NCBI GenBank assembly: GCA_905236975.1
Contig: CAJOQU010000143.1
Span: 1 to 6,451 of the forward strand
Direction: 5' to 3'
Origin: an uncultured Clostridia bacterium
GTDB taxonomy: Bacteria; Bacillota; Clostridia; Oscillospirales; Acutalibacteraceae
Length of the DNA: 6,451 nt
Both the position numbers and the translations under genes were made by a program. The notes under the pieces are model-generated. The model ran no database searches. It saw only the letters and a list, made by a program, of their open reading frames with translations, and was not told where the DNA came from. Of the stretch, positions 1-6,336 are shown in pieces. Each line of letters starts with the position of its first letter. The stretch's first letter is position 1.

Positions 1-383
1 CCGGCAAAACCGCGACCCGCCGGGTACTGGAGATCTTCGGCGTGGCGGTACCGTTGTATCTCGGAAAACTGCCCGCGCCTTACGAGAGTCAAAACGATGT
101 GAGCGCATGGCGACTGCTGGGAGAGACGCTGCCGGTACGGATGCACCGAAAAACCTTTTGGTTTACCGAAGAACAAGAGCGCCTTTTCAGCCGTGAGGAG
201 CTGGAAGAACAGCTCACAAGGCAGATCAATGAACAGTTGGCAGTAGAAAATATTGCACAATTTGAAGTCAAAAATCGTGAATTTGACGAAACAAACGACG
301 GTTTGACCCTGAAAATGCTGATTCTTTCCGAAGAAGACATTGCTTGGGAAGAAATTTTATTATTTAGTACTGGAAATCAGTGA
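1..383 (+). CDS. yqfD: Sporulation protein YqfD, C-terminal part (5' end outside the window)
   Basis: The frame is open from the left edge (first full codon at 3) to TGA at 381-383, giving about 126 residues that are the C-terminal end of a longer protein; B. subtilis YqfD is about 400 residues. The visible part starts with a Thr/Arg-rich stretch followed by LEIFGVAVPLYLGK, then an F-W-F-T-E-E-Q segment and a charged helix, which resembles the conserved extracytoplasmic tail of the YqfD family. The N-terminal membrane segment expected for the family is not in view. An ATG at 42 lies inside this domain and is not a plausible start. In B. subtilis yqfD is a sporulation gene of the SigE regulon just upstream of phoH, and phoH follows here too, so position supports the call. 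Molecular function is unknown. The identification rests on family resemblance plus synteny, not on a catalytic motif. Confidence 0.85.
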   Translation, partial: GKTATRRVLEIFGVAVPLYLGKLPAPYESQNDVSAWRLLGETLPVRMHRKTFWFTEEQERLFSREELEEQLTRQINEQLAVENIAQFEVKNREFDETNDGLTLKMLILSEEDIAWEEILLFSTGNQ

Positions 384-398
384 AAAATGTGTTATAAT
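371..398 (+). promoter_or_regulatory. Vegetative promoter with extended -10 box, upstream of phoH
   Basis: A perfect TATAAT lies at 393-398, preceded by TG at 390-391 with one base between, so this is a full extended -10 element. The -35 is poor: TGGAAA at 371-376 matches four of six positions of TTGACA with a 16-base spacer. That is usual when an extended -10 is present. The predicted start of transcription is near 405. The promoter overlaps the stop codon of yqfD (381-383), so phoH and the genes after it can be expressed in growing cells independently of a sporulation-controlled yqfD transcript. The last point is inference. Confidence 0.75.
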
Positions 399-399
399 A

Positions 400-448
400 T
401 AGACAATACAATCAAAGCATACCGGTTCTGCTCTGATTGTATTGTTTA
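400..448 (+). promoter_or_regulatory. Long inverted repeat / hairpin at the 5' end of the phoH leader
   Basis: ACAATACAATCA at 403-414 is the exact reverse complement of 434-445. After one A/C mismatch the stem continues inward for four pairs (416-419 with 429-432), leaving a nine-base loop at 420-428. Outward, a G-U and two A-U pairs extend it to 400 and 448. Because the promoter predicts a start near 405, the first transcribed bases would sit inside the stem, making a 5'-terminal hairpin. The bases after it are TTAAT-like rather than a T-run and the stem is AT-rich, so it is a weak candidate terminator for yqfD. More likely roles are mRNA 5'-end stabilisation or a protein-binding operator overlapping the start site. 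The pairing is read directly; the role is inferred. Confidence 0.7.
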
Positions 449-470
449 ATAAATACTATACAGAAAAATC

Positions 471-477
471 GAGGAAG
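471..477 (+). promoter_or_regulatory. Ribosome binding site that fixes the phoH start at TTG 484
   Basis: GAGGAAG at 471-477 is the only good Shine-Dalgarno sequence in the leader. It lies six bases before the TTG at 484. The upstream in-frame TTG at 442 is buried in the right arm of the hairpin and has no such site. Confidence 0.75.
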
Positions 478-483
478 ACTGCT

Positions 484-1443
484 TTGTTTGAACAAACGGT
501 AGATATGGAACGCATTGAGCAGATTGTCAATCTGTTTGGCAATTTTGATGAAAATGTCAAACATATTGAGAAAAAGCACGGCGTCACCATCACCTCGCAT
601 GGCGGTCAATTAAAGATCAAGGGCGAGGCGGACGACGTCATGAAGGCGGCGCGCACGGTGGAATGCCTGGTCGCCATGATCAATAAGGGCGAGCAGATCA
701 CGGAGCAGAATATTGAGTATGTCGCTTCGCTGGTGGAAGACGGCGAGGATGACAAAATCGCCGCCGTGACGGATGCCGACTGCATCTGCATTACCTCCAA
801 GGGCAAGCCGGTCAAACCCAAAACCATCGGCCAGCGTCAATATGTGGAGGCCATTCAAAACAATACCATCACCATCGGTGTGGGGCCTGCCGGAACGGGC
901 AAGACCTATTTGGCGGTGGCCTCGGCCGTGAATGCTTTCCGCGCCAAGCAGGTCAACCGCATTATTCTGACCCGCCCGGCGGTGGAGGCGGGCGAAAAGT
1001 TGGGCTTTTTGCCGGGCGATCTGCAACAAAAGGTAGATCCCTACCTGCGCCCGCTGTACGACGCGCTGTTTGACATGATGGGTGCCGAGAACTTTCAAAA
1101 ATGTCAGGAGCGCGGGGATATTGAGGTCGCGCCGCTGGCCTATATGCGCGGCCGCACGCTGGATGACAGCTTTATTATTTTAGATGAAGCGCAAAACACC
1201 ACCACCGAGCAGATGAAAATGTTTTTAACGCGGCTGGGATTTAACTCGAAAGCGGTGGTCACGGGGGATATTACCCAAATCGACCTGCCGGACGGCAAGC
1301 GATCGGGGTTGAAAGACGCGGTCAGAATTTTAAAACATATCGATCAAATCGCCATTCATTATCTGACAGGGCGGGACGTTGTGCGCCACCACCTTGTACA
1401 GGAAATTATAAAAGCTTATGAAAGAAGTGCTGAAAAGAAATGA
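484..1443 (+). CDS. phoH: PhoH family ATPase (PhoH/PhoL)
   Basis: Cytoplasmic P-loop NTPase of the PhoH family, associated with RNA metabolism and ribosome maturation through its conserved link with ybeY; the exact reaction is not settled. From TTG at 484 the product is 319 residues, the same length as the B. subtilis protein. Residues about 1-100 form the N-terminal domain, with the family's LFGNFDENV stretch near the start. The ATPase domain carries Walker A GPAGTGKT at 134-141, the conserved RPAVEAGEKLGFLPGDL block at 164-180, Walker B FIILDE at 230-235 followed by AQNTT, and TGDITQIDLP at 260-269. All key residues are present. TTG 484 was chosen because GAGGAAG lies six bases upstream; ATG at 505 is possible but has no comparable site. 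The stop overlaps the ybeY start as ATGA (1440-1443), implying translational coupling. In many Firmicutes pgpH (yqfF) lies between phoH and ybeY; it is absent here. Confidence 0.95.
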   Translation: MFEQTVDMERIEQIVNLFGNFDENVKHIEKKHGVTITSHGGQLKIKGEADDVMKAARTVECLVAMINKGEQITEQNIEYVASLVEDGEDDKIAAVTDADCICITSKGKPVKPKTIGQRQYVEAIQNNTITIGVGPAGTGKTYLAVASAVNAFRAKQVNRIILTRPAVEAGEKLGFLPGDLQQKVDPYLRPLYDALFDMMGAENFQKCQERGDIEVAPLAYMRGRTLDDSFIILDEAQNTTTEQMKMFLTRLGFNSKAVVTGDITQIDLPDGKRSGLKDAVRILKHIDQIAIHYLTGRDVVRHHLVQEIIKAYERSAEKK

Positions 1444-1922
1444 GTGTAAAGGTCAACATTACCGATAATCAAAAGAAGGTCAAGCTGCCAACAGGCACCA
1501 GGCTGCTGATTCGTAAATCCTGCATTGCCACCTTAAAAATGGAAGAATTTGAGGATTCCGCCGAGGTCAACGTGCTGCTGGTAAACGACGAAACCATTCA
1601 AAGCATGAACAAACAGTTCCGCCAAATTGATGCGTCAACCGATGTTCTTTCTTTCCCGCTGGGAGTGGACGGAAACTATGACACCAACCCCGAGACCGGC
1701 GCGAAAATGCTGGGCGATATCGTGATTTCGGTGGAGCACGCGCTGGCGCAGGCCAATCTGTACGGCCATGGCTTAGAGCGTGAGATTTCCTTTCTGACGG
1801 TGCATTCCATGCTGCATTTGTTGGGCTACGACCATGAAAAAGGCGGGCTGGAGAAGACCATCATGCGGGAAAAGGAAGAACGCGTGTTAGACGCGCTCGG
1901 CCTTGCCATCAATAAACTGTAA
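1440..1922 (+). CDS. ybeY: Endoribonuclease YbeY (rRNA maturation factor)
   Basis: Zinc-dependent UPF0054 protein of 160 residues, the usual family length. YbeY is needed for 16S rRNA 3'-end maturation and 70S ribosome quality control in the cytoplasm. The signature HSMLHLLGYDH supplies the three metal-binding histidines, H122, H126 and H132. Also present are the conserved Arg61, the STDVLSFP block at 66-73 and GDIVIS at 92-97, so the active site looks complete. The start ATG overlaps the phoH stop by four bases and has only a weak purine-rich site before it (AAAGAAG near 1428), which fits translation coupled to phoH. The gene sits eight bases before era, whose product is a known YbeY partner in small-subunit assembly. 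dgkA and cdd, often found between ybeY and era in Firmicutes, are missing here. Confidence 0.96.
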   Translation: MSVKVNITDNQKKVKLPTGTRLLIRKSCIATLKMEEFEDSAEVNVLLVNDETIQSMNKQFRQIDASTDVLSFPLGVDGNYDTNPETGAKMLGDIVISVEHALAQANLYGHGLEREISFLTVHSMLHLLGYDHEKGGLEKTIMREKEERVLDALGLAINKL

Positions 1923-1930
1923 GGATACAT

Positions 1931-2845
1931 ATGAAAGAAAAATCAGCATTTATTACCATCATCGGCCGCCCCAATGTGGGCAAATCCTCGTTAATGAACC
2001 GCATTTTGGGGCAAAAGGTCGCCATTGTGTCGGACAAGCCGCAGACCACCCGAACCCGCATCAACGGGGTATACACCAAGGCCGAAACCCAATTGGTGTT
2101 TATTGACACACCCGGCTTTCACAAACCACGCAACATGCTGGATCAAAACATGAACAAGGCGGTCGGCAACGGTCTTTCCGAGGTTGACGCGGCGGTGCTG
2201 GTGGTTGAAGCCGCGCCGAAATTCTCACTCGATGATCTGCCCCCCGCCGAGGTTGAACTGATGAAAGAGCTGAAAAGGCGGCGGCTGCCGGCGGTGCTGG
2301 TCATCAATAAAATCGATCTGTTAGAGAAAAAAGAAGCGTTGCTGACGTTGATCACACGGTATACCGCCGCGTTGGATTTTGCCGCGGTGGTGCCGCTTTC
2401 AGCCAAAACCGGCGACGGGATCGATCTTCTGTTGGCCGAGCTTGCGCCCTTTGCCAAGCCGGCTCCCCACTATTTTGGGGATGACGATGTCACCGATCAG
2501 CCGGATCGCGTGATGGTGGCCGAGCTGATTCGTGAAAAGCTGCTGCGTTGTTTGGATAAAGAGGTTCCGCACGGCATTGCGGTTGATTTAGAACGCTTTG
2601 TAGAGCGCGATACCGCCGAGGGCGAACCGATTTTGGATATTGAGGCCACGATCATTTGCGAAAAAGCGTCGCACAAGGGCATTATCATCGGCAAGGGCGG
2701 CGAACAACTCAAACGGGTCGGCACGCTGGCCCGGCGCGATATCGAATCGTTTTTCGGCATTCGCGCCTCTCTCAAGCTGTGGGTCAAGGTCAAGGAAGAC
2801 TGGCGCAACCGTCAGGGGCTGATTCGATCTTACGGGCTTGACTGA
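1931..2845 (+). CDS. era: GTPase Era (30S ribosome assembly)
   Basis: Era binds the 3' end of 16S rRNA and promotes 30S maturation in a GTP-dependent way. The 304-residue product is full length. G motifs occur in order: G1 GRPNVGKSS (12-20), G2 in the TTRTRINGV stretch (39-47), G3 DTPG (59-62), G4 NKID (126-129) and G5 SAK (157-159). The C-terminal KH domain spans roughly 200-285 and contains IIIGKGGEQLKRVG (251-264), the RNA-binding loop. The protein ends in the family tail with WRNRQGLIRSYGL. The start ATG has AAGGA (1921-1925) five bases upstream, overlapping the ybeY stop, which fits a coupled operon. No lesion or unusual residue was seen. An ATG at 1903 in another frame belongs to no recognisable protein. 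Confidence 0.98.
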   Translation: MKEKSAFITIIGRPNVGKSSLMNRILGQKVAIVSDKPQTTRTRINGVYTKAETQLVFIDTPGFHKPRNMLDQNMNKAVGNGLSEVDAAVLVVEAAPKFSLDDLPPAEVELMKELKRRRLPAVLVINKIDLLEKKEALLTLITRYTAALDFAAVVPLSAKTGDGIDLLLAELAPFAKPAPHYFGDDDVTDQPDRVMVAELIREKLLRCLDKEVPHGIAVDLERFVERDTAEGEPILDIEATIICEKASHKGIIIGKGGEQLKRVGTLARRDIESFFGIRASLKLWVKVKEDWRNRQGLIRSYGLD

Positions 2846-2860
2846 ATTTTCCTCTTATAA

Positions 2861-2914
2861 AAATCCGTATCCGGGCGAACAATGATACTGTACTTTTTCA
2901 GGACGGACGGGTTT
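2861..2914 (+). other. Possible stem-loop in the era / YqzL-gene spacer
   Basis: The 76-base spacer after era contains a split stem. 2870-2873 pairs with 2904-2907 and, after a two-base bulge, 2861-2867 pairs with 2908-2914, including one G-U pair. That is eleven pairs around a 30-base loop. It has a rather U-rich 3' arm (GGGTTT) but no T-run after it, so it is a poor terminator candidate. It could be an mRNA processing or leader structure for the small gene and recO. The long loop makes it uncertain. Confidence 0.25.
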
Positions 2915-2921
2915 ACGGAAC

Positions 2922-3080
2922 ATGGAAAAATCATGGGAAAAATTTATCAAAAGCGGCAGTGTGGGCGATTATTTGAATTTCGCCAACAAACGCAGAGAGC
3001 AGGAAATTCGTGAAGGAAACAGAGACGCGTTTTACGACCGAGGCGTTGGTAATCAAGGAAATGAACGTAGGGGAGAGTGA
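2922..3080 (+). CDS. yqzL: Small YqzL-like protein
   Basis: This 52-residue reading frame begins MEKSWEKFIKSGSVGDYLNF. The pattern W-x-x-F-x-x-(S/T)-G-(S/N)-(V/I)-x-x-Y-L matches the N-terminal core of the YqzL family, small Firmicute proteins of unknown function usually encoded between era and recO, which is its position here. Residues 23-52 are hydrophilic and rich in Arg, Glu, Gly and Asn, with no recognisable motif, signal peptide or membrane segment. The ATG at 2922 has only a weak site (CGGA at 2916-2919, very close). No better in-frame start was found. The last 71 bases overlap recO in a different frame, so residues 30-52 are written over the conserved RecO N-terminus and may be a poorly constrained tail. 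Function is unknown; the call rests on the motif and synteny. Confidence 0.7.
   Translation: MEKSWEKFIKSGSVGDYLNFANKRREQEIREGNRDAFYDRGVGNQGNERRGE
3001..3004 (+). promoter_or_regulatory. Ribosome binding site of recO, inside the YqzL-like gene
   Basis: AGGA at 3001-3004 lies five bases before the GTG at 3010. It supports that GTG as the recO start even though this places the start within the upstream gene. Confidence 0.6.
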
Positions 3081-3765
3081 CCGTTTGGTTACTCTCTTTA
3101 CGCGTGAGGGAAAGCTGCTGCGCGCATTTGCGGCGGGCGCGAAAAACGTGCGTTCCAAAAAAGGCGCGGCCACCGCGCTGCTTACATACGGCAGCTTTAC
3201 CGTTTTACATAAGAAAGATACCTTCCGCATTTACGAAGCCGCGCCTATGCGGGTGTTTTACGGTGCGGGCAGTGACATTGAACGCCTGGCGCTGGCACAG
3301 TATTTTTGCGAGCTTGCCGCCGTATTTGCCGAAACCGATTCCGAAAACGGTGAATTTTTTCGGCTGATTTTAAACTCTTTGCATTTTTTGACCGCTGAAA
3401 TGCGTTATCCGCCGCTTGTGAAGGCCATTACCGAGCTGCGCACAGCGGTGCTGACGGGTTACACGCCCGATCTGGTAGCCTGCGCCGGCTGCGGCAAATT
3501 TGAGGACGACGTTATGTTTTTCGAAAGCGCCGGCGGTGCGCTTTATTGCGGCAACTGCAAACCGTCCGCCAAAACCGCCCCGATCAGCCGCACCATGCTG
3601 TCGGCCATGCGGCATATTGTATATGCCGAGTTTTCCAAGCTGTACGCCTTTGACATTCCCAACGAGGCGGCGCGGGCGCTGTCCGATTTGACCGGGGCGT
3701 ACATCACCCTGCAAACCGACCACCGGTTTGCCACGCTGGACTTTTATAACAGTATCAAAGAATAA
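3010..3765 (+). CDS. recO: DNA repair protein RecO
   Basis: RecO works with RecR (and RecF) to load RecA onto SSB-coated single-stranded DNA during recombinational repair. The 251-residue product has the usual length. Residues about 8-80 form the OB-fold domain, starting with the family stretch TTEALVIKEMNVGESDRLVT and continuing through GKLLRAFAAGAKNVRSKKG. The helical C-terminal domain contains a four-cysteine zinc site, C158-x-x-C161 and C180-x-x-C183, and closes with the conserved HRFATLDFY block near 238-246. The GTG start is chosen because family members begin only a few residues before TEALVI and because AGGA lies five bases upstream; the next in-frame ATG, at 3061, would cut into the OB fold. 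The start lies inside the YqzL-like gene (71-base overlap), and mutS2 follows after 23 bases, so all three are probably co-transcribed. Confidence 0.95.
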   Translation: MKETETRFTTEALVIKEMNVGESDRLVTLFTREGKLLRAFAAGAKNVRSKKGAATALLTYGSFTVLHKKDTFRIYEAAPMRVFYGAGSDIERLALAQYFCELAAVFAETDSENGEFFRLILNSLHFLTAEMRYPPLVKAITELRTAVLTGYTPDLVACAGCGKFEDDVMFFESAGGALYCGNCKPSAKTAPISRTMLSAMRHIVYAEFSKLYAFDIPNEAARALSDLTGAYITLQTDHRFATLDFYNSIKE

Positions 3766-3788
3766 TTTCATCATAGCAGGAGAATCGC

Positions 3789-6179
3789 ATGGAGTATCAT
3801 TTTACACGCTATGCCAAAACCTTAGAACTTGATAAAATTTTATCCCGCCTGGCTGATGAGACGACGATCGCCGACGCCGCCGAACGGGCGCGCGCCCTTT
3901 TGCCCGAGACCGACCCCCAAAAGGTGGCCTCTCTGCTGCAAAACACCGGGGACGCGCATGCCTTTATGGCGCGGTATGCGGCGCCATCCTTTGGGGCGGC
4001 CAAAAACATGTCTTCGGCACTGCGCCGCGCCGAAGCGTCGGCGGTGCTTTCCATCCCGGAGCTGTTGGATATCGCCGAGCTGCTGCGGGTGATTCGCAGC
4101 GTGAAGGCCTGGCGTGCGGATTGCACCGGCGCGGGCGTCACCTCGCTTGACAGCCTGTTTGAGGCGCTGGTTCCCAACAAGCATGTGGAGGAAGCCATTA
4201 CCTTTGCCATTCGATCGGAGGAGGAGCTGAACGACAACGCCTCCCCCGCGCTGTACGATATTCGGCGAAAGATTGCCGCCAAATCGGCCAAAATTCGCGA
4301 CAGCCTGGAAAGGATCGTGCGGGGGCAAAACGCCAAATATTTGCAAGAAGCTATCGTTACCCAGCGTGACGGTCGGTTTGTGGTGCCGGTCAAGGCCGAG
4401 TATAAGGGGCAAATGCCCGGCATTGTGCATGACACCTCTGCCACGGGGTCAACGGTCTTTGTAGAGCCCATGACGGTGGTGGAAACAAACAACGAAATTC
4501 GCGTGCTGAAGCTGCGCGAGCAGGAGGAGATCGAGCGCATTTTGGCGGAATTATCGGCCGAAGCCGGCAACTTTGCGGATAGTATTATTTGGTCGTTTGA
4601 GGCGCTGGTCGAGCTGAATCTGATTTTTGCCAAAGCCCGCCTTGCTTATAAAATGAAGGCCGCCATGCCGCACATCAATACCGAGGGGCGGCTGCTTCTT
4701 AAACGCGCCCGCCACCCTTTGATTCCCCAAAAGCAGGCGGTGCCCATTACGGTCGAGCTTGGCCGTGCGTATGATACCTTGATTATTACCGGCCCGAACA
4801 CCGGCGGCAAAACCGTGACCATTAAAACCATCGGTCTGTTGACCCTTATGACCATGTGCGGACTGATGATCCCGACCGACGACGGCAGCGAAGTGGCTGT
4901 TTTCAACAAGATTTTTGCCGATATCGGCGATGAACAGAGCATTGAGCAGTCGCTCTCGACCTTTTCATCGCATATGGTCAACATCATTACCATTACCGAG
5001 CTTGCCGACGATGATTCGCTGGTGCTGTTCGATGAGCTTTGCGCCGGTACCGACCCGGTGGAAGGCGCGGCACTGGCACAGGCTATTTTGATGCGCCTGT
5101 CGGGGGTGGGCGCCAAGATCGCCGCTACCACCCACTACCCGGAGCTGAAGTCTTACGCGCTGGATACCCCACGGGTAGAAAACGCCTGCTGTGAGTTTGA
5201 CGTCGCCACTTTAAAACCGACCTATCGCCTGATCGTGGGGATGCCGGGGCGTTCCAATGCCTTTGCCATTTCGGAACGTTTGGGGCTGGATAAGACCATT
5301 ATAGAAAGTGCGCGAAGCGGCGTGTCAGACGACGATTTACGCCTTGAGCGGGTGGTCGCCGCACTGGAAGCGGCACGCAAGGCCGCCGAGGCGGAAGAAC
5401 AAAAATCCCGCGATCTGCGCCGCCGGTTGGAGGAAGCCAACCGCAAGGCCGAACAGCGGGAGCATGAGTTTGAGGTCAAGCGCCAAAAGCTGATGGAGCA
5501 GACCCGCCAAAACGCCGAGGCGGTCATTGAAAAAGCGCGCATGCAATCCTCTCAACTGCTTGAAGAACTGGAGACCCTCAAAAAGAAAATGAACGCCGAA
5601 AACGCCGCTAAACTGGCCGAAAAAGCGCGGGCGGCGTATAAAAAGACGTTGACCGAGTTAGAGGACAGCGCCGATCCGGTCGTGAAACGCACCGTTTCGG
5701 GGGAGGCGGTGGAACGCCTTCAAAAAGGGGACGCGGTCATTTTGGCCGAACTTGGCCGCGAGGCCACGGTGCTGGACGTTAAGCAGGGTGAAAAAAAGGC
5801 CTATGTGCTGTCGGGCGCCATGAAAATGTGGGTGCCGTTTGCCGATCTGCGCCTGCAAAAAAAGGGGACGCCCGCCGTTGAGCCCAAAAAGACCCGCAAG
5901 GTCACGGGGTTGACGTCCCGCGGGAACCGCACCGTGTCGGGTGAGCTGGATCTGCGCGGCATGGCGGCTGACGAGGCGATTTTGGAGTTGGATCAATATA
6001 TTGATAACGCGGTGCTGTCGGGCATTACCACGGTCACCATTATTCACGGCAAAGGCACCGGCGTCCTGCGCAAAGCGGTGCAGGCGCACTTACGCTCGCA
6101 TAAAAGCATTGCCTCCTTCCGCCTTGGCACCTTCGGCGAGGGGGAAAACGGCGTCACCATTGCGGAATTGAAAGAATAA
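3789..6179 (+). CDS. mutS2: MutS2 ATPase/Smr endonuclease
   Basis: MutS2 has a MutS-type ABC ATPase and a C-terminal Smr nuclease domain but lacks the mismatch-recognition domain. In different bacteria it has been linked to recombination control and, in B. subtilis (as RqcU), to acting on collided ribosomes. The 796-residue product is typical. Core and lever helices occupy about 1-310. Walker A GPNTGGKT lies at 335-342, the signature STFSSHM at 390-396, Walker B LVLFDE at 411-416, D-loop GTDP at 420-423 and switch His in TTHY at 447-450. A charged coiled coil runs from about 515 to 625, a KOW-like beta segment from about 643 to 690, and the Smr domain covers about 717-796 with LDLRG (720-724) and HGKGTG (753-758). 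All catalytic motifs are intact. AGGAG at 3778-3782, six bases before ATG 3789, supports the start. It is the last gene of the run. Two A7 tracts in the KOW region are discussed in the findings. Confidence 0.97.
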   Translation: MEYHFTRYAKTLELDKILSRLADETTIADAAERARALLPETDPQKVASLLQNTGDAHAFMARYAAPSFGAAKNMSSALRRAEASAVLSIPELLDIAELLRVIRSVKAWRADCTGAGVTSLDSLFEALVPNKHVEEAITFAIRSEEELNDNASPALYDIRRKIAAKSAKIRDSLERIVRGQNAKYLQEAIVTQRDGRFVVPVKAEYKGQMPGIVHDTSATGSTVFVEPMTVVETNNEIRVLKLREQEEIERILAELSAEAGNFADSIIWSFEALVELNLIFAKARLAYKMKAAMPHINTEGRLLLKRARHPLIPQKQAVPITVELGRAYDTLIITGPNTGGKTVTIKTIGLLTLMTMCGLMIPTDDGSEVAVFNKIFADIGDEQSIEQSLSTFSSHMVNIITITELADDDSLVLFDELCAGTDPVEGAALAQAILMRLSGVGAKIAATTHYPELKSYALDTPRVENACCEFDVATLKPTYRLIVGMPGRSNAFAISERLGLDKTIIESARSGVSDDDLRLERVVAALEAARKAAEAEEQKSRDLRRRLEEANRKAEQREHEFEVKRQKLMEQTRQNAEAVIEKARMQSSQLLEELETLKKKMNAENAAKLAEKARAAYKKTLTELEDSADPVVKRTVSGEAVERLQKGDAVILAELGREATVLDVKQGEKKAYVLSGAMKMWVPFADLRLQKKGTPAVEPKKTRKVTGLTSRGNRTVSGELDLRGMAADEAILELDQYIDNAVLSGITTVTIIHGKGTGVLRKAVQAHLRSHKSIASFRLGTFGEGENGVTIAELKE

Positions 6180-6252
6180 CACACGGTTTTCAAGGTGATG
6201 CGGCATGAAACGGATTTGCGGCTTTTCGACCCGCTGAAAAATGGATCCTGCG

Positions 6253-6273
6253 GGAATGCCGCCCCGGCGTTCC
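6253..6273. other. Small GC-rich hairpin in the mutS2 downstream spacer
   Basis: GGAATGCCG at 6253-6261 pairs with 6265-6273 (one T/G wobble) around a three-base loop. On the plus strand it is followed by GGT and a run of A, not T, so it is not itself a terminator for mutS2. It may protect the mRNA 3' end or be part of a small palindromic repeat. The rest of 6180-6280 shows only a 26-codon frame from ATG 6198 with no recognisable product. Confidence 0.45.
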
Positions 6274-6280
6274 GGTAAAA

Positions 6281-6327
6281 AAACGACCCCCCAAGCCTCG
6301 GCTTTTTGCTGAGACTCGGGGGCGTTT
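6281..6327. terminator. Bidirectional intrinsic terminator between convergent genes
   Basis: A long stem pairs 6281-6302 with 6308-6327 around a TTTTT loop. AAACG at the left pairs with CGTTT at the right, and a C5/G5 block and CTCGGC/GCTGAG complete the stem, with small mismatches and a bulge near 6286. On the minus strand the stem is followed by a run of seven T (complement of 6277-6283), a strong terminator for the gene at the right edge. On the plus strand the tail is CGTTTCATTTC, a weaker but usable stop for the mutS2 transcript. Confidence 0.88.
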
Positions 6328-6336
6328 CATTTCTCG

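Noticed and set aside
400..450. Intrinsic terminator ending the yqfD transcript
   Set aside because: The stem is AT-rich in its perfect part and followed by TTAAT rather than a run of T, and a strong promoter lies just upstream of it. Kept as a leader hairpin instead, though a weak terminator role is not excluded.
610..1098. Minus-strand open frame opposite phoH
   Set aside because: Antisense shadow of a gene with complete Walker motifs; no recognisable protein and no ribosome binding site.
2838..2861. Promoter for the YqzL-like gene and recO (TTGACT plus TATAAA)
   Set aside because: The spacer is only 12 bases; no -10 box stands at the proper distance from the TTGACT and no -35 at the proper distance from the TATAAA.
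2882..3013. Alternative small frame from ATG 2882 in the era/recO gap
   Set aside because: It codes for about 43 residues with no family resemblance, whereas the frame from 2922 matches the YqzL pattern.
3809..4633. Long minus-strand open frames opposite mutS2, such as 3809-4633
   Set aside because: They mirror the codon structure of the plus-strand gene, their products are Ser/Arg-rich low-complexity sequence, and every mutS2 motif is intact on the other strand.
6198..6278. 26-residue frame from ATG 6198 after mutS2
   Set aside because: Very short, overlaps the GC hairpin, its purine site is only about two bases from the ATG, and the product resembles nothing known to me.
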